Assembly (NCBI GenBank): GCA_000403255.2
Contig: KE159591.1
Coordinates: 83,823-147,822 of the forward strand
Source: Lachnospiraceae bacterium 3-1
Lineage (GTDB): Bacteria > Bacillota > Clostridia > Lachnospirales > Lachnospiraceae
Direction: 5' to 3'
Length of the DNA stretch: 64,000 nt
A model generated the notes under the pieces. That model had not been told where the DNA came from. It ran no database searches and worked only from the letters and a program-made list of their open reading frames with translations. The position numbers were made by a program, and so were the translations under genes. Shown here piece after piece: positions 28,159-37,710 of the stretch. How positions within the stretch are numbered: the first letter of the stretch is position 1; each line of letters opens with the position of its first letter.

Positions 28159-28902
28159 TTATGCTCTCATCGCTCCATCCACAGACAGAACTTCTCCTGT
28201 TACATAGCTTGCCATATCACTTGCCAAGAACAAGAATGCATTCGCCACATCTTCTGGCTCTCCCACTCTGCGAAGAGGAATTGCTGCCGTCATAGGTTCA
28301 ATCATTTCCTTGGGAAGAGCTGCTACCATATCTGTTCTTGTAATGCCAGGCGCAACTGCATTCACACGGATATTACTTGGTCCCAATTCTCTTGCCAAAG
28401 AAAGGGTCAGGCCGTTGACTGCAAATTTACTTGCTGGATATGCAACGCCTCCTGGCTGTCCGCTGATACTTACCATGGAGCTGGTATTGATAATGCATCC
28501 GCCGCCTTGCTCCTTCATAATCTTTACCGCTGGCTGAACTGCATAAAAAATAGAATTTACATTTAGATTCAGCACCTTTTCAAACTGCCCAGATTCATAC
28601 TTATCAACCTTTGTGCTATCTGAAATTCCAGCGTTATTCACCAAAATATCAAGCCTTCCAAATTTTTCTTTCACTGCTTCAATGGCTTTCTCCACTTTCT
28701 TTGCATCGGAAAGATCTGGATAAGCGCCCTCTACCTCCCAATCTCCATTCTCATCCTTCAAGGATGCCAGAGCCTTGTCCACTGTTTCTTTCCTAGAGCC
28801 AAACAGAACGACTTTGGCGCCGTTTTCCAGATATTTTTTTACGATCGCATACCCAATCCCTCGTGTACCTCCTGTAACTACTGCTACTTTGCCTTTTAAC
28901 AT
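28159..28902 (-). CDS. SDR-family oxidoreductase
   Basis: 247 aa. The Rossmann motif VVTGGTRGIGYAIVKKYL is at the N-terminus, the NAG motif is ILVNNAGISD, the catalytic Ser is in INTSSMVSISG and the YxxxK pair in YPASKFAVNG. The end RVGEPEDVANAFLFLASDMA resembles FabG and 7-alpha-hydroxysteroid-dehydrogenase-like enzymes. Two OYE-type genes lie nearby, a pairing also seen in steroid and bile-acid metabolism, but the substrate cannot be read from sequence. Confidence 0.9.
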   Translation of the reverse strand: MLKGKVAVVTGGTRGIGYAIVKKYLENGAKVVLFGSRKETVDKALASLKDENGDWEVEGAYPDLSDAKKVEKAIEAVKEKFGRLDILVNNAGISDSTKVDKYESGQFEKVLNLNVNSIFYAVQPAVKIMKEQGGGCIINTSSMVSISGQPGGVAYPASKFAVNGLTLSLARELGPSNIRVNAVAPGITRTDMVAALPKEMIEPMTAAIPLRRVGEPEDVANAFLFLASDMASYVTGEVLSVDGAMRA

Positions 28903-29060
28903 GTTAATCTCCTCCTAAATCATAGTTCTAATATTCAATCTGTCCATTTATTATCTCACATTTTTTCGTAAAATGATATATTTTTTATTTTGACACCCTA
29001 ATCTTTTGAAATAAGAAAAATGGTACGATCCAGGTTACTGGCCACGGAGTGAACAGGAAC

Positions 29061-30758
29061 CTATCCCGAGATTACTTTGCAACGTTTCTTATAGCAAGCA
29101 ATTCCATACCGGTAAATGGTTTTCATCCCATCATCCCGCAAAATATCTTCGTAATTTCTTTCTTTTATTTGTTTCATTGCTTTTTGGCATCCATCCTCAA
29201 ATGCCGCATTTTCCGCGTATTTTAACTCAATAATTATACCAATTTCTTCTTCTTCAATTTCAATACTGATATCACTGTAACCTTCTCCTGACTCGGCATT
29301 GGACCTGACTTTCCAGCCTGTCATAGTTCCGAATAATCCAAGTAAAATTCCATGATAAAAGTTCTCTTTCATTTCTTTTCTAGAACTGGTATCACGGATG
29401 CTGATGGTTTTCCGTAAATATGCGGTAAATCCTTCCTCAATCATGGAAACATTATTTTCCTGAAATGCTTTGCAAAAATTTTCTATTTTTACTATGTCTT
29501 TCCGCGTTTCTGCTTCAAACCATTGCCGGATTTGTTCTGTAAATATCCACCGAATCTCCTTGTTGGGAATGGACAGCCCTGTGATGTGTTCCTCATCTTT
29601 CCCCTGCTGTGTTAGATATCCTGTGGTAAAAAGAATACTCCATAAATTCTCCATATCAGAGTCCAAATCTCGATAGGTTAACTCCTGGCGAATTCTCTTT
29701 TTTACAATTCCACCGTTTATCAATAATTCTATTTCATCTCTGGTGGTTCTGTCAGCCTTATCTATAAATTTTCGGATAATATTATTGCTGCTGGTATTCA
29801 CCCAATAATTCTGGGGATTTGCAGATGAATTCATCTTTAATGCATGACAATAGCTAATCACATCCCATGGACAGTAAATTTCCAGATTTCCAAAGCGATA
29901 GCCATCATACCATTCTTTGATGGCATTATATTTTTCTGTAAACCCATAGTAATCCAACAGCTTTTCCACCTCGCTGTCTGAAAAACCGAAATATTCATTA
30001 TATTGTACATCTTTTACTGTGTATGCATTAAAATTATTCAAACCGGAAAAAATACTTTCTTTGGAAATTCTAAGACATCCAGTAAGCACTGCAAAATATA
30101 GACTATTGTTACTTTTCAATGCCTGACCAAACAAAGTCCTCATCAAATTCACCATCTTGTCATAATAACCAAAATGGTATGCCTGATCCAAAGAAACGTC
30201 GTATTCATCAATCAATATGATTGTCTTTTGTCCACAATGCTTGTGGAGAAAATGCGACAGCATCAGCAAGCTATTTTCCAAAAGCTCCTCTGACATGGCA
30301 AATTCTCCCTTGTCATTCAGCTCCAAAAGCTTACCAAACTGTTGACGTTCTGTTTCCGTCAGCTTGCTGCTTTGGGCAAGGAAGGTCAATCGAACTGCTT
30401 CGCTGCCGATGATAGAACGTAGCTTTGCCTTTGCCTTATCGAAGGTTGTTCCCTCCGCATTTTTCAAACTAATTGCGAGAACTGGGAATTTCCCCATATG
30501 TTCCTGACAAATCTCTTTTTCCTTTGCAATTTCCAGTCCTTGAAAAAGAGCTCTGTTAGTCCCCATTTCAAAAAAATATTTCAGCATGCTCATATTCAAG
30601 GTTTTTCCAAACCGTCTTGGACGTGTAAACAAATTGACTTTTCCAAAGTTCTCCAAAAGAGTTCGGATAAGGCCTGTTTTATCAATATAATAGTATCCCA
30701 TTGTGCGCATTTCTTCAAAATCTTCAATGCCCATAGGTAGTTTTTCTTTTTCTGTCAT
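29061..30758 (-). CDS. AAA-ATPase-like protein with PD-(D/E)XK nuclease domain (DUF1703)
   Basis: 565 aa. The N-terminal AAA-ATPase-like domain has YYIDKTGLIRTLLE, the Walker A-like RPRRFGKTLNMSML and Walker B ILIDEYDVSLDQA. The C-terminal domain carries the nuclease-like core YSDISIEI and GIIIELKYAE (Asp and Glu-x-Lys). This family is abundant and multi-copy in gut Bacteroidota and Lachnospiraceae. A mobile-DNA or defence role is suspected but unproven. No operon partner is visible; it is flanked by spacers of 158 and 67 bases. Confidence 0.88.
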   Translation of the reverse strand: MTEKEKLPMGIEDFEEMRTMGYYYIDKTGLIRTLLENFGKVNLFTRPRRFGKTLNMSMLKYFFEMGTNRALFQGLEIAKEKEICQEHMGKFPVLAISLKNAEGTTFDKAKAKLRSIIGSEAVRLTFLAQSSKLTETERQQFGKLLELNDKGEFAMSEELLENSLLMLSHFLHKHCGQKTIILIDEYDVSLDQAYHFGYYDKMVNLMRTLFGQALKSNNSLYFAVLTGCLRISKESIFSGLNNFNAYTVKDVQYNEYFGFSDSEVEKLLDYYGFTEKYNAIKEWYDGYRFGNLEIYCPWDVISYCHALKMNSSANPQNYWVNTSSNNIIRKFIDKADRTTRDEIELLINGGIVKKRIRQELTYRDLDSDMENLWSILFTTGYLTQQGKDEEHITGLSIPNKEIRWIFTEQIRQWFEAETRKDIVKIENFCKAFQENNVSMIEEGFTAYLRKTISIRDTSSRKEMKENFYHGILLGLFGTMTGWKVRSNAESGEGYSDISIEIEEEEIGIIIELKYAENAAFEDGCQKAMKQIKERNYEDILRDDGMKTIYRYGIACYKKRCKVISG

Positions 30759-30825
30759 AGGCCCCTTTCCTTTTCATTTTTGTAGTTCCATCCTATCATA
30801 AATCACATGCCTTTACAAGTTTCCT

Positions 30826-32478
30826 CTAAATTTCGTTTGCTGCATGATATCCGCTGCGAATTGCTGCTGCAATGTCGGCAGTTCTTTCACCAGCGCAGTC
30901 TCCGATCAACGTAAGTGGTACGGTAATCTCCTTTCCATCCCACACATTCTTCTTAGAGCCCAAAGCATTGACAATGGTATCTGCATGAATGGTACATTCC
31001 GTTCCTTCCTGGGTATTCTCAGCATAAATCACATTATCACGGATTTCTTTTACTTTTGTATTCACATGCTGTTCTACCCCATGGGCTTCAAAATCTTTCA
31101 AAATCAACGGCAGTACTGTTGCAGATTCCCCAGATGCAATTTTATCAAGCATTTCTATAATAACCACCTTGTGTCCTCTGGAAGCTAAGTATTCTGCTGT
31201 CTCCGTTCCAACCAAGCCGCCTCCTAAGACTGCGCAAACGCCAGAAGCCTCTGCCCCCGCTAAAATCTCCCAAGCAGAGCAAACATTGCTGTTTTCTGCC
31301 TTCATTGGAAGGGGCATATTATGCGCTCCAACTGCAACAATCACTGTATCAAAATCATTTAACTCCTGGGCTGTCGGCTGAGTATGAAGCTTTAATTCTA
31401 TTGAAAGTGTCGGCAGGATTTTCTCATAATAAGTAATAGCTCGCAGAATTTCACTTTTTCTAGGCGGCACGGCTGCCAAGTGGATTTGTCCGCCGATTTT
31501 ATCTCCTTTTTCAAAAAGTGTTACCTGATGTCCTCGTTTTGCTGCAACTCTTGCTGCTTCTAAGCCTGCAATTCCTGCTCCCACAACGGCAACTTTTTTG
31601 GGATCGGCTGCTTCTTTTAAGAAGATGGTTGCCTCGTCCCCGTTTTCTGCATTGAGAATACAAGAGATATATCTACGGTTCTGAATCGCATCTACACAGC
31701 CTTTATTGCAATTTAAACATTCCCGAATACATTCTCCAGCAGCAGTTTTCACCGCAATATCCGGATCTGTCAGCAGCGACCTTCCGTATCCAATCACATC
31801 GGCCTCTCCCTGTTCCAAAATCCGCTCCCCAGCCTCTGTGGTAACAACTCTTCCCACCGTAGCAACTGGAATAGAAACAACAGCTTTTACTTTCTTGGCA
31901 GTGGGAAGCGTCCAATTGTAAGAAACATCTCCCATAGGCGGTATGGTATCTCCCATATTTCCGGTATGGTTTGCTTGCGCCACCTGAATCATATCTACCC
32001 CTGCCTCTTCCAGAAGCTTTGCAAAGGCAATGGCTTCTTTCGTTGTTTTTTCTGCGAGGGCGGTCTGCTTTTGACACTCTTCCTCATTTCCGGCAGCCTG
32101 TGCATCTGCAGCGGCTTTCCGAACCATGTTTGCACCCATAATCAACCGTCCTACTCCCTGAACATCATATTCTGGATGAAAAATCTGCAAGGCTAGCTTA
32201 CTGCCATGGACATGCAGAGCGTCAGCCAGTTTTTGGAATGCTGGAATCTGGCTGTCTTCATAAAGCATAGGGGTTGGGGAAGCGGTACGGACAGGTGCAA
32301 CATCACCGATTACGATATATGCCGTTCCACCTTTGGCCAAACGTTCATAAAAACTTAAACTCCGGGGACCGATGGAACCGTCCCGTTCCTCATAACCGGT
32401 GGTCAGAGGAGGAAACATAATTCTGTTTTTCAATGTCATGCCGCCTACCTGAATTGGCTCTAATAATTTTTTTCCCAT
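30826..32478 (-). CDS. NADH:flavin oxidoreductase (OYE plus FAD/NAD domains), probable internal loss
   Basis: 550 aa from the ATG at 32478 (GGAG ten bases upstream). An OYE-type FMN barrel starts LLEPIQVGGMTLKNRIMFPP. A 4Fe-4S motif follows (CIRECLNCNKGCVD), then two dinucleotide folds (VAVVGAGIAGLEAARVA and VCAVLGGGLVGTETAEYLA). Relatives such as 2,4-dienoyl-CoA reductase, BaiCD and 2-enoate reductase are about 640-670 aa. Here the barrel runs from KTTKEA straight into IAFAKLLEEAGVD near 32035, skipping about 100 residues that include the substrate-binding HGAHGYL-like block. It is in frame but probably catalytically impaired. Confidence 0.8.
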   Translation of the reverse strand: MGKKLLEPIQVGGMTLKNRIMFPPLTTGYEERDGSIGPRSLSFYERLAKGGTAYIVIGDVAPVRTASPTPMLYEDSQIPAFQKLADALHVHGSKLALQIFHPEYDVQGVGRLIMGANMVRKAAADAQAAGNEEECQKQTALAEKTTKEAIAFAKLLEEAGVDMIQVAQANHTGNMGDTIPPMGDVSYNWTLPTAKKVKAVVSIPVATVGRVVTTEAGERILEQGEADVIGYGRSLLTDPDIAVKTAAGECIRECLNCNKGCVDAIQNRRYISCILNAENGDEATIFLKEAADPKKVAVVGAGIAGLEAARVAAKRGHQVTLFEKGDKIGGQIHLAAVPPRKSEILRAITYYEKILPTLSIELKLHTQPTAQELNDFDTVIVAVGAHNMPLPMKAENSNVCSAWEILAGAEASGVCAVLGGGLVGTETAEYLASRGHKVVIIEMLDKIASGESATVLPLILKDFEAHGVEQHVNTKVKEIRDNVIYAENTQEGTECTIHADTIVNALGSKKNVWDGKEITVPLTLIGDCAGERTADIAAAIRSGYHAANEI

Positions 32479-32536
32479 AGTATTTGTTCTCCTTTTGTAT
32501 TGTAATATTTTAGGCAATTGTAAAACTCATATAAAT

Positions 32537-33216
32537 TTATAAGGTCTTTGCAAAATCATAGGCGGCTGCAATGGCGTCTTTTAAATTTCCTACTTTCTCA
32601 CAGTCTCCCAGAACATGGGCATAACTGCAATCCACTGGAACCGGGGCATATCCTACCGCAAATATCAGTGTGTCAGCATCGTCAATTACATGGTCTTTTC
32701 CTTCTTTTTCATAAGTAATCGTAGTTTCGTCTACCTTTTTGATTGTACTGTTTAACTGAAGCTTAACGCCCTTTCGAAGCAACCGTTGTATCAGCACACT
32801 CTTGGCTGCTCCACCTTCTCCAGCCATCCATGTATCTGTCATTTCGATAACTGTCACATCCCGGTTTGCTGGAAATCTGTCGTCCACCAGAGGAGCTAGG
32901 TAATCTGCAGTTTCACAGCCTACGGATCCCCCACCAAGAATAACCACCTTCCGGCCTGGAAATCCTTTGCCAGACAAAACCTCATCTGCCGTCATCGTCT
33001 GCTTAAATCCTTGGAAAGCTTCAATTTCTTTTGGTTTTGCTCCTGGTTTTTCTCACAGAGAACCACCTCATGTCCCCGCATTTTAGCAGTATAAGCTGCT
33101 TCCATCCCTGCTGGTCCACCGCCAATAACCAGTACTTTTTTCTGTTCTTCTGCTGGTGCAATGACATCCGATTCCACAGAAGGGTTGACGGTACAGGCAA
33201 TTGAGATCCAGTTTGG
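32537..33216 (-). pseudogene. second OYE-type FeS-flavoprotein, C-terminal remnant with deletion
   Basis: The reading starts inside the FeS-cluster region (PNWISIACTVNPSVESDVIA) and continues to VLVIGGGPAGMEAAYTAKMR and LCEKNQE. The frame then changes at 33033-33045 into GAKPKEIEAFQGFKQ and MTADEVLSGKGFPGRK, followed by VVILGGGSVGCETADYLA. About 70-80 residues are missing. The junction bases (CAGGAGC on the minus strand) fit both sides, as for deletion at a short direct repeat. The whole FMN barrel, about 350 residues, has been lost on the 5' side. Confidence 0.82.
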
Positions 33217-33637
33217 AACAGAATTATACGAAAAAAGTCTGTTTACTACTTTTCTAGTATTGTTTCTACGTACTTGTATCCAAAGCGACCAGGTACACCA
33301 GTTCCATCAGAAAAATATGCTGATGATTGATGATGTCTTTGAATATATCAGCCAACATTTGACACAAGATCTTTCTCTGAAAAGACTGGAAGAGGAATTT
33401 TTTATTTCTGGAGAACATATTTCCAGAGAATTTAAAAAGAGTACAGGACTTACCCTGCATTCTTACATTACAAGGGCCCGAATTGATTTGAGCAAGAAGT
33501 ATCTCCTACAGGGATTATCGGTCCGTGACGTCTGCCAGCTCTGTGGATTCAGCAGCTATAATCACTTTTTTAAAATGTTTCGAAAGGAATGCGGTATGAC
33601 ACCCATGGAATATTACCGAAAAACACGCAGAGTATAA
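33217..33637 (+). pseudogene. AraC-family regulator, C-terminal remnant
   Basis: Only the DNA-binding half survives: VFEYISQHLTQDLSLKRLEE, the two helix-turn-helices (FFISGEHISREFKKSTG, VRDVCQLCGFSSYNHFFKMF) and RKECGMTPMEYYRKT. The sensor half is gone; its stump joins the OYE remnant head-to-head near 33215. The regulator was probably divergent from and controlling that OYE gene. The frame can be extended to an ATG at 33161, but those codons are antisense to OYE sequence. Confidence 0.75.
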
Positions 33638-33647
33638 CATTGCAGAC

Positions 33648-33675
33648 TTTACTTTTCTTTAAAATTCGCTATAAT
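33648..33675 (+). promoter_or_regulatory. putative hemerythrin promoter
   Basis: TTTACT (33648-33653), 16 bases, TATAAT (33670-33675). An inverted repeat AGCAATT/AATTGCT (near 33682-33705) follows in the leader and could be an operator. Confidence 0.5.
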
Positions 33676-33738
33676 AATAATAGCAATTATATTAGGCAAT
33701 TGCTTATCAGGATTACATTATAGTAAGGAGATTATGCT

Positions 33739-34140
33739 ATGTATGAGATGAAACCAGAATATTATACTGGAATTAGCACTATTGACCAGGAACATACCAG
33801 ATTATTTGAACTGGCTGAGGAGACCTACCAACTGCTGAATGATGATTTTCTTCAGGACAAAACCAATACCCTGATACATTTAATTTCTGAACTAATCAAC
33901 TATACCAGGACACATTTTGCCCACGAAGAGGAATATCAAAGAAGCATAAACTATGCAGGGATCGAGGAACACATTGCCCTGCACCGTAAGTTTGAAGATA
34001 AGCTGCTGGAGTTTGACTTCGATTCTTTGGGAGATGATTTTACCGCCCAGAACGAAACTGCTGAAGAACTGTTGGGATTTCTGACCAAATGGCTGGTCAC
34101 CCATATTATGAATGCTGACATGCTTTATGTAAAAAAATAA
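33739..34140 (+). CDS. bacteriohemerythrin
   Basis: 133 aa, a single-domain four-helix protein. Iron ligands are visible as IDQEHTRLF, THFAHEEEY, EEHIALHRKF and WLVTHIMNAD (His, Glu and Asp of the di-iron site). AAGGAG lies 8 bases before the ATG. Such proteins bind O2 and are thought to sense or buffer oxygen in anaerobes. It is monocistronic with its own promoter and terminator. Confidence 0.93.
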   Translation: MYEMKPEYYTGISTIDQEHTRLFELAEETYQLLNDDFLQDKTNTLIHLISELINYTRTHFAHEEEYQRSINYAGIEEHIALHRKFEDKLLEFDFDSLGDDFTAQNETAEELLGFLTKWLVTHIMNADMLYVKK

Positions 34141-34152
34141 TCTCTCACCAAA

Positions 34153-34185
34153 ATTCCCCGAAAAACCAAAGGGTTTTCGGGGAAT
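34153..34185. terminator. terminator hairpin
   Basis: ATTCCCCGAAAAACC (34153-34167) pairs with GGGTTTTCGGGGAAT (34171-34185) with one mismatch. It lies between the convergent hemerythrin and PspC genes and can serve both. Confidence 0.75.
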
Positions 34186-34203
34186 CATTTCGTGTGAATG
34201 ATA

Positions 34204-34395
34204 CTAGTATTCTTCCGGCATAATCACTGCCGCAATCAGGTACACAAAAACTCCAGTTGTGGTACATCCCAATAGTACAAACAAGAGACGAATAATTGTT
34301 GGGTCAATGTTGAAATAGTCTCCAACACCTCCGCATACACCGCAAATCACTCTATTCTTCCTTGACTTAAATAATCTCTTTGGTTCCATATTCAC
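34204..34395 (-). CDS. PspC-domain membrane protein
   Basis: 63 aa. The PspC signature RKNRVICGVCGGVGDYFNID is followed by a membrane span (LLFVLLGCTTTGVFVYLIAA) and the typical MPEEY end. Stand-alone PspC proteins are part of envelope-stress responses. It is the last gene of the PadR-DUF1700-DUF4097-PspC run. Confidence 0.9.
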   Translation of the reverse strand: MNMEPKRLFKSRKNRVICGVCGGVGDYFNIDPTIIRLLFVLLGCTTTGVFVYLIAAVIMPEEY

Positions 34396-34443
34396 TCCTT
34401 CTTTCTACAAAAATAATATTATGCTCAACAGCAGTCTCTGCTG

Positions 34444-35409
34444 TCACTCATTCTCAAAATATACTCCTACATTCCCGATCCCACATTCAATCTGCATTTC
34501 CTTACTACCTGGGTTCTCTATACTCTTGCTAGATCCAAGTCCACTATAATTACTATCACCAATTTCCACACGTCCAACTCCGCATTCAATATCATAACTG
34601 TAATCTGTCTCTTTTCCAGCAACTGTGACTTCAATTCTGCCGACTCCGCCTTCGATGTCAAACTTTTCTGCCTGAATCAGTTCCGCCGTAAAGTCACCTA
34701 CCCCTCCCTTTATCTTAAGCTCCTCTGCTTCCAACTCTTCCAGGTCCATTTTTCCGGCATCCACTTCCATGGACATCTCTTTTTGGGCAGTGAGTTTTTC
34801 AGAACTCTCACACTTCCCTGCTCCTACATTAATACTAATTTTTCGTGCTGTCAATGGTATTTCCACATTTATATATCCACTTTCCTGTTCCAGACTGATT
34901 TCTTCCAGCTTCTGATCCTTCATCAGTTCCATGGGAAGCTCCAAGGTAACTCTGGCACTGTCATTTCTCCAGTTATATCCATTGCTATTACTTTCAATTT
35001 CCAGGGTATCGCCAGACAGATCGGCTTTTATCCTGTGTTTATGATTTCTATTACGATATTCTATTTTCAAATGAACGTTTTCAGGATCCTCCCTGTCACT
35101 TTCTATAATATTCACACCGCTGCTGCCAAGCTCCATCTCAATTTTCTTAATATCCTTCCAGGAAAAGGTGAAATCCTCATCTTCTTTGCTATCCCAGCCC
35201 ACACTCTCATCGTCCCATTCAAAATCATTATTTCCATAGCGGATAAAAGGTATTCCCTCAATCGGCCCAATAGAAAATTCCCCAGCATCCACCTCCTCCA
35301 GAAAATCTGAAAATGTGAATCCAATGCCCATTCCTACCGCGCACAATACACTTCCCAATATCACAAGAACCAGCACAAGAACCAACGCTATTTTTGTAAA
35401 ATTCTTCAT
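34444..35409 (-). CDS. DUF4097-family beta-helix surface protein
   Basis: 321 aa. An N-terminal membrane anchor (IALVLVLVLVILGSVLCAVG) precedes an extracellular domain made of repeating beta segments (MSMEVDAGKMDLEELEAEEL, LKIKGGVGDFTAELIQAEKF, DIEGGVGRIEVTVAG), the DUF4097 pattern. It overlaps the DUF1700 gene by 4 bases. Homologous partners such as LiaX and YvlB belong to cell-envelope stress systems. The function here is inferred from that context only. Confidence 0.85.
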   Translation of the reverse strand: MKNFTKIALVLVLVLVILGSVLCAVGMGIGFTFSDFLEEVDAGEFSIGPIEGIPFIRYGNNDFEWDDESVGWDSKEDEDFTFSWKDIKKIEMELGSSGVNIIESDREDPENVHLKIEYRNRNHKHRIKADLSGDTLEIESNSNGYNWRNDSARVTLELPMELMKDQKLEEISLEQESGYINVEIPLTARKISINVGAGKCESSEKLTAQKEMSMEVDAGKMDLEELEAEELKIKGGVGDFTAELIQAEKFDIEGGVGRIEVTVAGKETDYSYDIECGVGRVEIGDSNYSGLGSSKSIENPGSKEMQIECGIGNVGVYFENE

Positions 35410-36200
35410 ACCATTCTCTCCCTTCCAGCAAATATACTATTCCATAATCTTCCAATCAAACGGCATATCCAGGGAATTAATTTCCCACATACCCAGATAG
35501 AAAGTACGGTAGCCAGAACTGCTAACGCCAATATCAAGAGCCCTGTTCCCGTCAATGCGAATCCAATCGCCAGGCTTCCGGTTACAATCTGACCAATTCC
35601 TGCGCCAAACAACGCAATGCCTGCAACATAAAGAGAGCCTGCAATACATACAACAGCAATGGCAAGGCCTAAAAGCCCACCGCCTACTCCGCCTACAAGT
35701 CCAAGCCAAATTGGACTGGTAATAATTGCAATGGCTACAATCAAAAGAATCTCCACACCAGTCCGTCCACCATAAGTAGACCGCCCATCTCCGCTGTTAG
35801 CAGATTCATTGCTATAACCAGACTGCTGCTTCTTATCCTCATAGTCATACGTTCTCTCCGCTTTGGAATATCCCTGACCAAACGACTGCCCCTGGCTCTG
35901 GGATTGCTGATGACTTGTGGTTTTTCTGATATCTACTGGATTCTTCTGGGCAAACCTGCTGTCCTCAAATCCTCGCTCTGTGTACTCACCTCCTACGCCT
36001 GGCTGCTCCATTCCAAGATCTGCCTTAATGGTAGCAGCAACCTTCTCTGGTGATTCCAGCTCCTTTAAAATCCGTTCTTCATTTTCTATTCCTGCATCTT
36101 CAAAATAGCTTCGATAGTAGGATAATGCCTCCTGCTTCTCTTCTTCTGATACATCCAACAGCAGTTGCTCCAACTGACTCATAAATTTTTCTCTGCTCAT
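35406..36200 (-). CDS. DUF1700-family membrane protein
   Basis: 264 aa. The N-terminal helical domain (MSREKFMSQLEQLLLDVSEE and EEALSYYRSYFEDAG-like region) is the DUF1700 signature. A Gln/Ser-rich linker follows, then about four membrane helices dense in Gly, Ala and Val. It overlaps both neighbours by 4 bases, so PadR, this protein and DUF4097 are made together. It is thought to be a membrane partner of the DUF4097 protein. Confidence 0.87.
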   Translation of the reverse strand: MSREKFMSQLEQLLLDVSEEEKQEALSYYRSYFEDAGIENEERILKELESPEKVAATIKADLGMEQPGVGGEYTERGFEDSRFAQKNPVDIRKTTSHQQSQSQGQSFGQGYSKAERTYDYEDKKQQSGYSNESANSGDGRSTYGGRTGVEILLIVAIAIITSPIWLGLVGGVGGGLLGLAIAVVCIAGSLYVAGIALFGAGIGQIVTGSLAIGFALTGTGLLILALAVLATVLSIWVCGKLIPWICRLIGRLWNSIFAGRERMV

Positions 36201-36520
36201 TCTGACTCTCCTCCCGAAAATAACATTGTAATTTTAGAAGAATAATTAACCCATTCTGTACGGTATAGGTTTAACTGTGCGTTGCCCCTTTCCGTTATCT
36301 TATAGTACCTTCGATTCCTGCCCCCGCATTCTACATCATAGACCTCCAGGCAGTCATCCTTCTGTAGACGCCGCAGCACCGGATAAAGGGTAGATTCCGA
36401 TACATCAATGGCCTGTCGTACATCCTGGGTGATTTTATAACCATATGTGCCCTCCTCTTCCTTACATACAACCGCAAGAACGATTGCGTCTAAAAGAGCT
36501 GCACCTGTGTTAAATACCAT
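36197..36520 (-). CDS. PadR-family transcriptional regulator
   Basis: 107 aa. The winged helix is shown by GTYGYKITQDVRQAIDVSES, TLYPVLRRLQKDDCLE and GRNRRYYKITERGNAQL. It is the first gene of the envelope operon and probably represses it. The AT-rich upstream region (36540-36600) contains many TATA-like stretches, including dyads around TATATAATATTA, suited to a PadR operator. Confidence 0.92.
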   Translation of the reverse strand: MVFNTGAALLDAIVLAVVCKEEEGTYGYKITQDVRQAIDVSESTLYPVLRRLQKDDCLEVYDVECGGRNRRYYKITERGNAQLNLYRTEWVNYSSKITMLFSGGESE

Positions 36521-36624
36521 GCCATCACTCCTTACTATTTTTTAAACATTATTATTTGATATTTAATACTATATACTATATAATATTATTTGTCAACAAT
36601 TATTATATAAAATAAAAGCAAGAA

Positions 36625-36666
36625 CGGACAAGGCTGGATGCAATTCTTTTCATCCAGCCTTGTCCG
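36625..36666. terminator. strong bidirectional terminator
   Basis: CGGACAAGGCTGGATG (36625-36640) pairs perfectly with CATCCAGCCTTGTCCG (36651-36666). A-rich sequence lies before it and T-rich sequence after it. It separates the PadR operon from the FAD pseudogene. Confidence 0.85.
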
Positions 36667-36692
36667 CCTGCTTTTTCTAAACTCTATCTGTA

Positions 36693-37664
36693 TCAACCTC
36701 CATATTCCTTATTGTACTCCGCAAGTTCCACTTCAATGCCTTTCCCACTTAAAAATTCTGTAAAACTCTTCCCATCGAATTTAAGATGTTCCACCGCATT
36801 TTTGCAGACCAATAGTTTTCCATTTGGCTCAAGGGTCAACGCAAAGTTTTCAAAACACTCCACATTTTCCCCCTTACATTCCTTACAAGGATACACAAAA
36901 AAATTCAAATTACTTTTCAGCTCTTCATAGCTGGGAGACACACATGTAGTATCTTTTTCCAATTTCCACCAGATACTTTTTGTCCATTTCAAATCGAAAT
37001 CCCAAGGATATAATTGGAGGCTCCGCTTTTATTCCCAAAGACGCTATCGCCTCCTTCCACCAAGCCACTCCAACTCTTCCAGTGGCAATAACAATTTTTT
37101 CAGCATAGACGGTTTCTTCTTCGTCTTCCCTCTGCACAGTCAAATAAAAACCTTTTTTTATCTTTTCTATTTTCTTTACTGTCGTTTGTAATGAAATGCA
37201 TTGGTGCGCCTTTAGATAAACAAAATTATCCTGCAATACTTTTTTTACCTGCTTACTGCTTAGAGCAGAAATTTCATAATCCTTCACATCCATAGAAGTA
37301 ATCTGGCTGCCTTTTGTCATTTCAAACATCAACTGCTCATTTCCAAAAAAAACTTCTCTGCAAACTCCTGACAGGAATCATATGCCTCTTTTCCCAAAAG
37401 CTGATACAGCCGTTTCCCACTGGGATACACAGACAGCTTCACAGAATCCCCGTAATGAATACATCCACCAAAGCCTGAAATCACATTACAGGAACCGCCA
37501 CATTTCCCACATTCTTTACCATAATCCACAGGGCAATAACGTTCCTTATAAGAATGCCCTTTTTCGTATATCATAAAATTACATTTTCCTTTGCTTAAAA
37601 GCCTCCTGCCGCATGCAATTCCCGCGGCTCCTGCGCCTACGATCACAACATCCAACCTTTTCAT
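36693..37664 (-). pseudogene. FAD-dependent oxidoreductase, two frameshifts
   Basis: The start at 37664 has GGAGATAAAA upstream. The flavin fold is clear (LDVVIVGAGAAGIACGRRLL, CGKCGGSCNVISGFGG). The frame breaks in an eight-base homopolymer (37345-37352) and resumes as MFEMTKGSQITSMDVKDYEI, continuing to VIATGRVGVAWWKEAI. It breaks again at a five-base run (36954-36958) before DTTCVSPSYEELKSNLNFF and a Cys-containing tail (YPCKECKGENVECFE). With both repaired it would be about 320 aa, resembling uncharacterised NAD(P)/FAD-dependent dehydrogenases. Confidence 0.8.
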
Positions 37665-37710
37665 TTTTATCTCCATTCCATCCCCAGAGTGTATACATAC
37701 AGCAGCAAAA

